Source: Cyclospora cayetanensis
Taxonomy: Eukaryota > Apicomplexa > Conoidasida > Eucoccidiorida > Eimeriidae
DNA length: 10,261 nt
NCBI RefSeq assembly: GCF_002999335.1
Contig: NW_020312353.1
Span: forward strand, 1-10,261
Reading direction: 5' to 3'
Position 1 is the first letter of the stretch, and every line of letters starts with the position of its first letter. Of the stretch, positions 8,483-10,261 are shown one piece after another. The notes beneath the pieces were generated by a model. It made no database searches. It was not told where the DNA came from and saw only the letters and a list, made by a program, of their open reading frames with translations. The translations under genes and the position numbers were made by a program.

Positions 8483-8690
8483 ATCGAGACACTTAACTCC
8501 AGACTCAATACAAACTAGACCAAATGATATCACCAGTTTTCAAAGACACCTGCCTCCATTGCAGCGCGTTACTCAGATTTCCAACATCTGGGGAGGGGAA
8601 AAGCTAGGATACGCGTAGACCACCCTCAAGCAAACAGAGCATTCACAGCCAGCAGCGCATGGCACCTGGCGCACAGCATTGAGTTTTATT
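8483..8690 (+). repeat. Diverged dispersed repeat, copy 1
   Basis: By eye this aligns to 9180-9400. Shared blocks in the same order: TTAACTCCAGACTCAATACAA against TTAGTTCCAGACCCGGTACAA; CTCAGATTTCCAACATCTGG against CTCGCAGTTCCTACATGG; AGCTAGGATACGCGTAG against AGCTAGGGTGTGCGTAG; then CACCTGG and GCGCACAG. One frame, ending at TAG 8608-8610, reads RHLTPDSIQ ... EKLGYA and aligns with the copy 2 frame RQLVPDPVQ ... KELGCA. No transposon enzyme is visible. Edges are approximate. Confidence 0.5.
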
Positions 8691-9179
8691 TTGTCAATCC
8701 GACAGTACTCTACAATGAAGCTGATGTACAGGAGGGCAATCTAGCTATTCAATCCTCTAACATCATTAATCTAATAGCACAAGCGTACCAGAACGTGATA
8801 ATATTGGACAGTCTGCTTACAGTACGGCAGCAAGCAACGACGAAAAAGCAAGAGAGCCAGGCCTTTATGCCAAAAGTAATTTTCTCTTGTTCCGCGAAAA
8901 GATGTCTCTGAGTACCATCTCGAAAAAGAGCGGGGCGAGCACACCTCAGCTACGATGATGTGAATTCTCCCGTTCCATAGTTTCTATTTTCAGGTGTTTG
9001 CGGTACTAGAGAGCGCATGATCTGGCATTGTAGTCCCACAATCCCACGGCACATCTGTTCAAGCAGTGCAGTGTTTCACGACTTTTTGAATGCCTCCCTG
9101 GACTCGTTGAAGGAACAGTACGTAGTTGCTGTTGTGGACGGCCGCAGAGTATAAAGGACCATCCAAGGCGTACTCAGGC

Positions 9180-9400
9180 AGACAATTAGTTCCAGACCCG
9201 GTACAACTTACTAGGAAGATCTTGAAAATCTTCCTGATCGTACCGCGCCTCCGCCTGGCCGCGCCCCTCGCAGTTCCTACATGGGAGGAGAGGAAAGAGC
9301 TAGGGTGTGCGTAGTTTTACTCTCCAAGAACTCAGCCAGGTGCACCTGGAGCCTAGCGCAGAGATGTACAAGTGGGTCAACTTTATCGAGCTTGAAGAGG
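9180..9400 (+). repeat. Diverged dispersed repeat, copy 2
   Basis: This is the partner of 8483-8690, about 698 bases further on in the same orientation. Its matching frame ends at TAG 9312-9314. Upstream it stays open and reads EYKGPSKAYSGRQLVPDPVQ, without an ATG. It contains a nested inverted repeat (9192-9258) that copy 1 lacks. It could be a decayed duplicated exon or a fragment of an old mobile element. Confidence 0.5.
9192..9258 (+). repeat. Nested inverted repeat / potential stem-loop
   Basis: Inner arms AGGAAGAT (9213-9220) and ATCTTCCT (9228-9235) pair perfectly over 8 bases around a 7-base loop. CGGTAC (9199-9204) pairs with GTACCG (9240-9245) outside them, and CCAG (9192-9195) can pair with CTGG (9255-9258). 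An 8-base stem alone is expected about once per window by chance; the nested arms make it a little more notable. Confidence 0.45.
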
Positions 9401-9705
9401 TCTGCAATAGTTGAAAATATACGAACAGATAGATCAACTAGTCAATTATCTTCTTATTATTAGATAATGGAACAAGGCAGAAACTTTTAACTAAGTGGAT
9501 TCCTGCGCATTACCTTTTTCCCAAGAAAAAAACACACCCACAGGTTACGTACACGTACACCGATGCTGACTGCGTGCATAGCAGCGAAAGACTTCCTGAA
9601 TTCGAACCAATCCTAATGCAAGCACAAACGCAAAAAAGCAGTAGAAAACAAGCAACGTAAAGCGAGCGTCAATCGCTTTAAAAATTCCGAAGAACTCCAG
9701 AGATA

Positions 9706-9708
<3 letters not shown>

Positions 9709-9755
<47 letters not shown>
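9709..9755. repeat. (CA)n dinucleotide microsatellite
   Basis: An uninterrupted CA tract of 47 bases (23.5 units) is followed by T at 9756. On the other strand it reads as a Val/Cys repeat in an open frame, which is an artefact. Such tracts mutate in length rapidly and may differ between isolates or assemblies. Confidence 0.97.
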
Positions 9756-9758
<3 letters not shown>

Positions 9759-10025
9759 CCAAGAACGAATGAGGAGCCTAACAACAGGACCTCCGCGGCG
9801 CGACGGCTCGCTGGCATCGCAGCGCTGAATTCCATGAGCCTCCTGCCACAAAAAACATAAGGCAAGTAAAATGTCTTAGGGATCAACATAAGCAGCCAGC
9901 TCAGCAGTGACACTGGACGTCATAGAGCAATGCCCGCCTTTAAGTATAGCCAGTGCAGGAAGCCCAGTCGATGCCACAGCCCCAATAATGCATGCGAAAG
10001 AATGCCTGCACATACACTCAAGTCT

Positions 10026-10259
10026 TCATAAGATCCTGGCAATACCAATCGGGAGTTTTCCAAGCAATTCCTGCAAATAAAGATAGCTAGTCAGGCAGAG
10101 CATGCACTGGCGAAGGACGATTGCCAAGGAACGCGAGGAATACTGTCCATAACCACAAGAGCTCTTAAAAATACAGATCTGCAAATCCTTCAGTACCAAT
10201 AAAGCCTGCAAGTGCTCCTGCGTCAACCACCATTTAGGCTGGCGTCCCTCGCCCCATCT
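10026..10259 (-). CDS. Possible partial exon running off the right edge
   Basis: On the - strand one frame is open from the window edge to TGA at 10026-10028. It begins RWGEGRQPKWWLTQEHLQ and continues ALLVLKDLQICIFKSS, which looks like structured protein; the remainder (SLAIVLRQCMLCLTSYLYLQ) is more intron-like. A likely reading is an exon of a - strand gene extending beyond 10261, with a donor somewhere in 10150-10200 (for example the GTACTG at about 10195). No family is recognised. Confidence 0.3.
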   Translation of the reverse strand, partial: RWGEGRQPKWWLTQEHLQALLVLKDLQICIFKSSCGYGQYSSRSLAIVLRQCMLCLTSYLYLQELLGKLPIGIARIL

Positions 10260-10261
10260 CA

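Larger units (their letters stand above)
8126..10025. other. Non-coding stretch with diverged repeats and a microsatellite
   Basis: No frame here has convincing coding character; several lack ATG starts and are compositionally mixed. Contents: a GCATGC-type octamer at 8233-8240 inside a small inverted repeat (ACTGCAT/ATGCAGT), two copies of a diverged repeat (8483-8690 and 9180-9400), a nested stem-loop at 9192-9258, a (CA)n tract at 9709-9755 and another GCATGC octamer at 9989-9996. Exons of the flanking gene on the right could be hidden in the last part. Confidence 0.5.

Noticed and set aside
9590..9620. B-box-like GGTTCGAATTC on the minus strand (also at 68-78 on the plus strand)
   Set aside because: The flanking bases do not form a T-stem and no A-box lies at the right distance.
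9545..9751. Minus-strand frame starting with a Cys/Val repeat
   Set aside because: It is produced by the CA microsatellite read on the other strand; the rest has no protein character.
1..10261. CRISPR array, transposase, integrase, reverse transcriptase or prokaryotic operon
   Set aside because: No regularly spaced direct repeats, no enzyme motifs of mobile elements and no bacterial gene structure were seen on either strand.

Overview
The window reads as nuclear DNA of an apicomplexan, most likely a coccidian of the Eimeria/Cyclospora type. Genes are split by short GT-AG introns with pyrimidine-rich acceptors, and a conserved eukaryotic domain is interrupted by Ser/Ala/Gly/Glu-rich low-complexity inserts. 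A long CA microsatellite is present. There are no Shine-Dalgarno sites, operons or long single-exon genes. The genus is an inference, not a demonstrated fact.

The one securely identified gene is on the + strand, 2427-6684. Nine exons were assembled by eye into a protein of about 880-888 residues. It has an N-terminal coiled coil, a disordered linker and a Rab-GAP TBC domain most like the TBC1D12/TBC1D14 type. Both catalytic fingers are kept (Arg in IxxDxxRT, Gln in YxQG), and the domain is split by two low-complexity inserts. Its 3' end faces a single-exon gene on the - strand (7410-6970). That gene encodes a small single-pass membrane protein of unknown function and is separated from the TBC gene by a 285-base convergent spacer with two small stem-loops.

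On the left, 94-252 may be the last exon of a + strand gene that begins outside the window. The stretch 253-2426 is mostly intergenic, with two GC-richer open stretches just upstream of the TBC gene that could be missed 5' exons. On the right, 7411-10025 holds a tentative small spliced gene (7543-8125), a dispersed diverged repeat in two clear copies (with a possible third near 960-1000), a 47-base CA microsatellite and some palindromes. The last 230 bases keep a - strand frame open to the window edge and may be an exon of a neighbouring gene.

No mobile element with recognisable enzymes, no tRNA or rRNA, and no CRISPR array was seen. The least explained signals are the diverged repeat whose copies align in one reading frame down to the same stop codon, the GC-rich hairpin 14 bases downstream of the TBC start codon, and the ambiguous donor of the last TBC intron.
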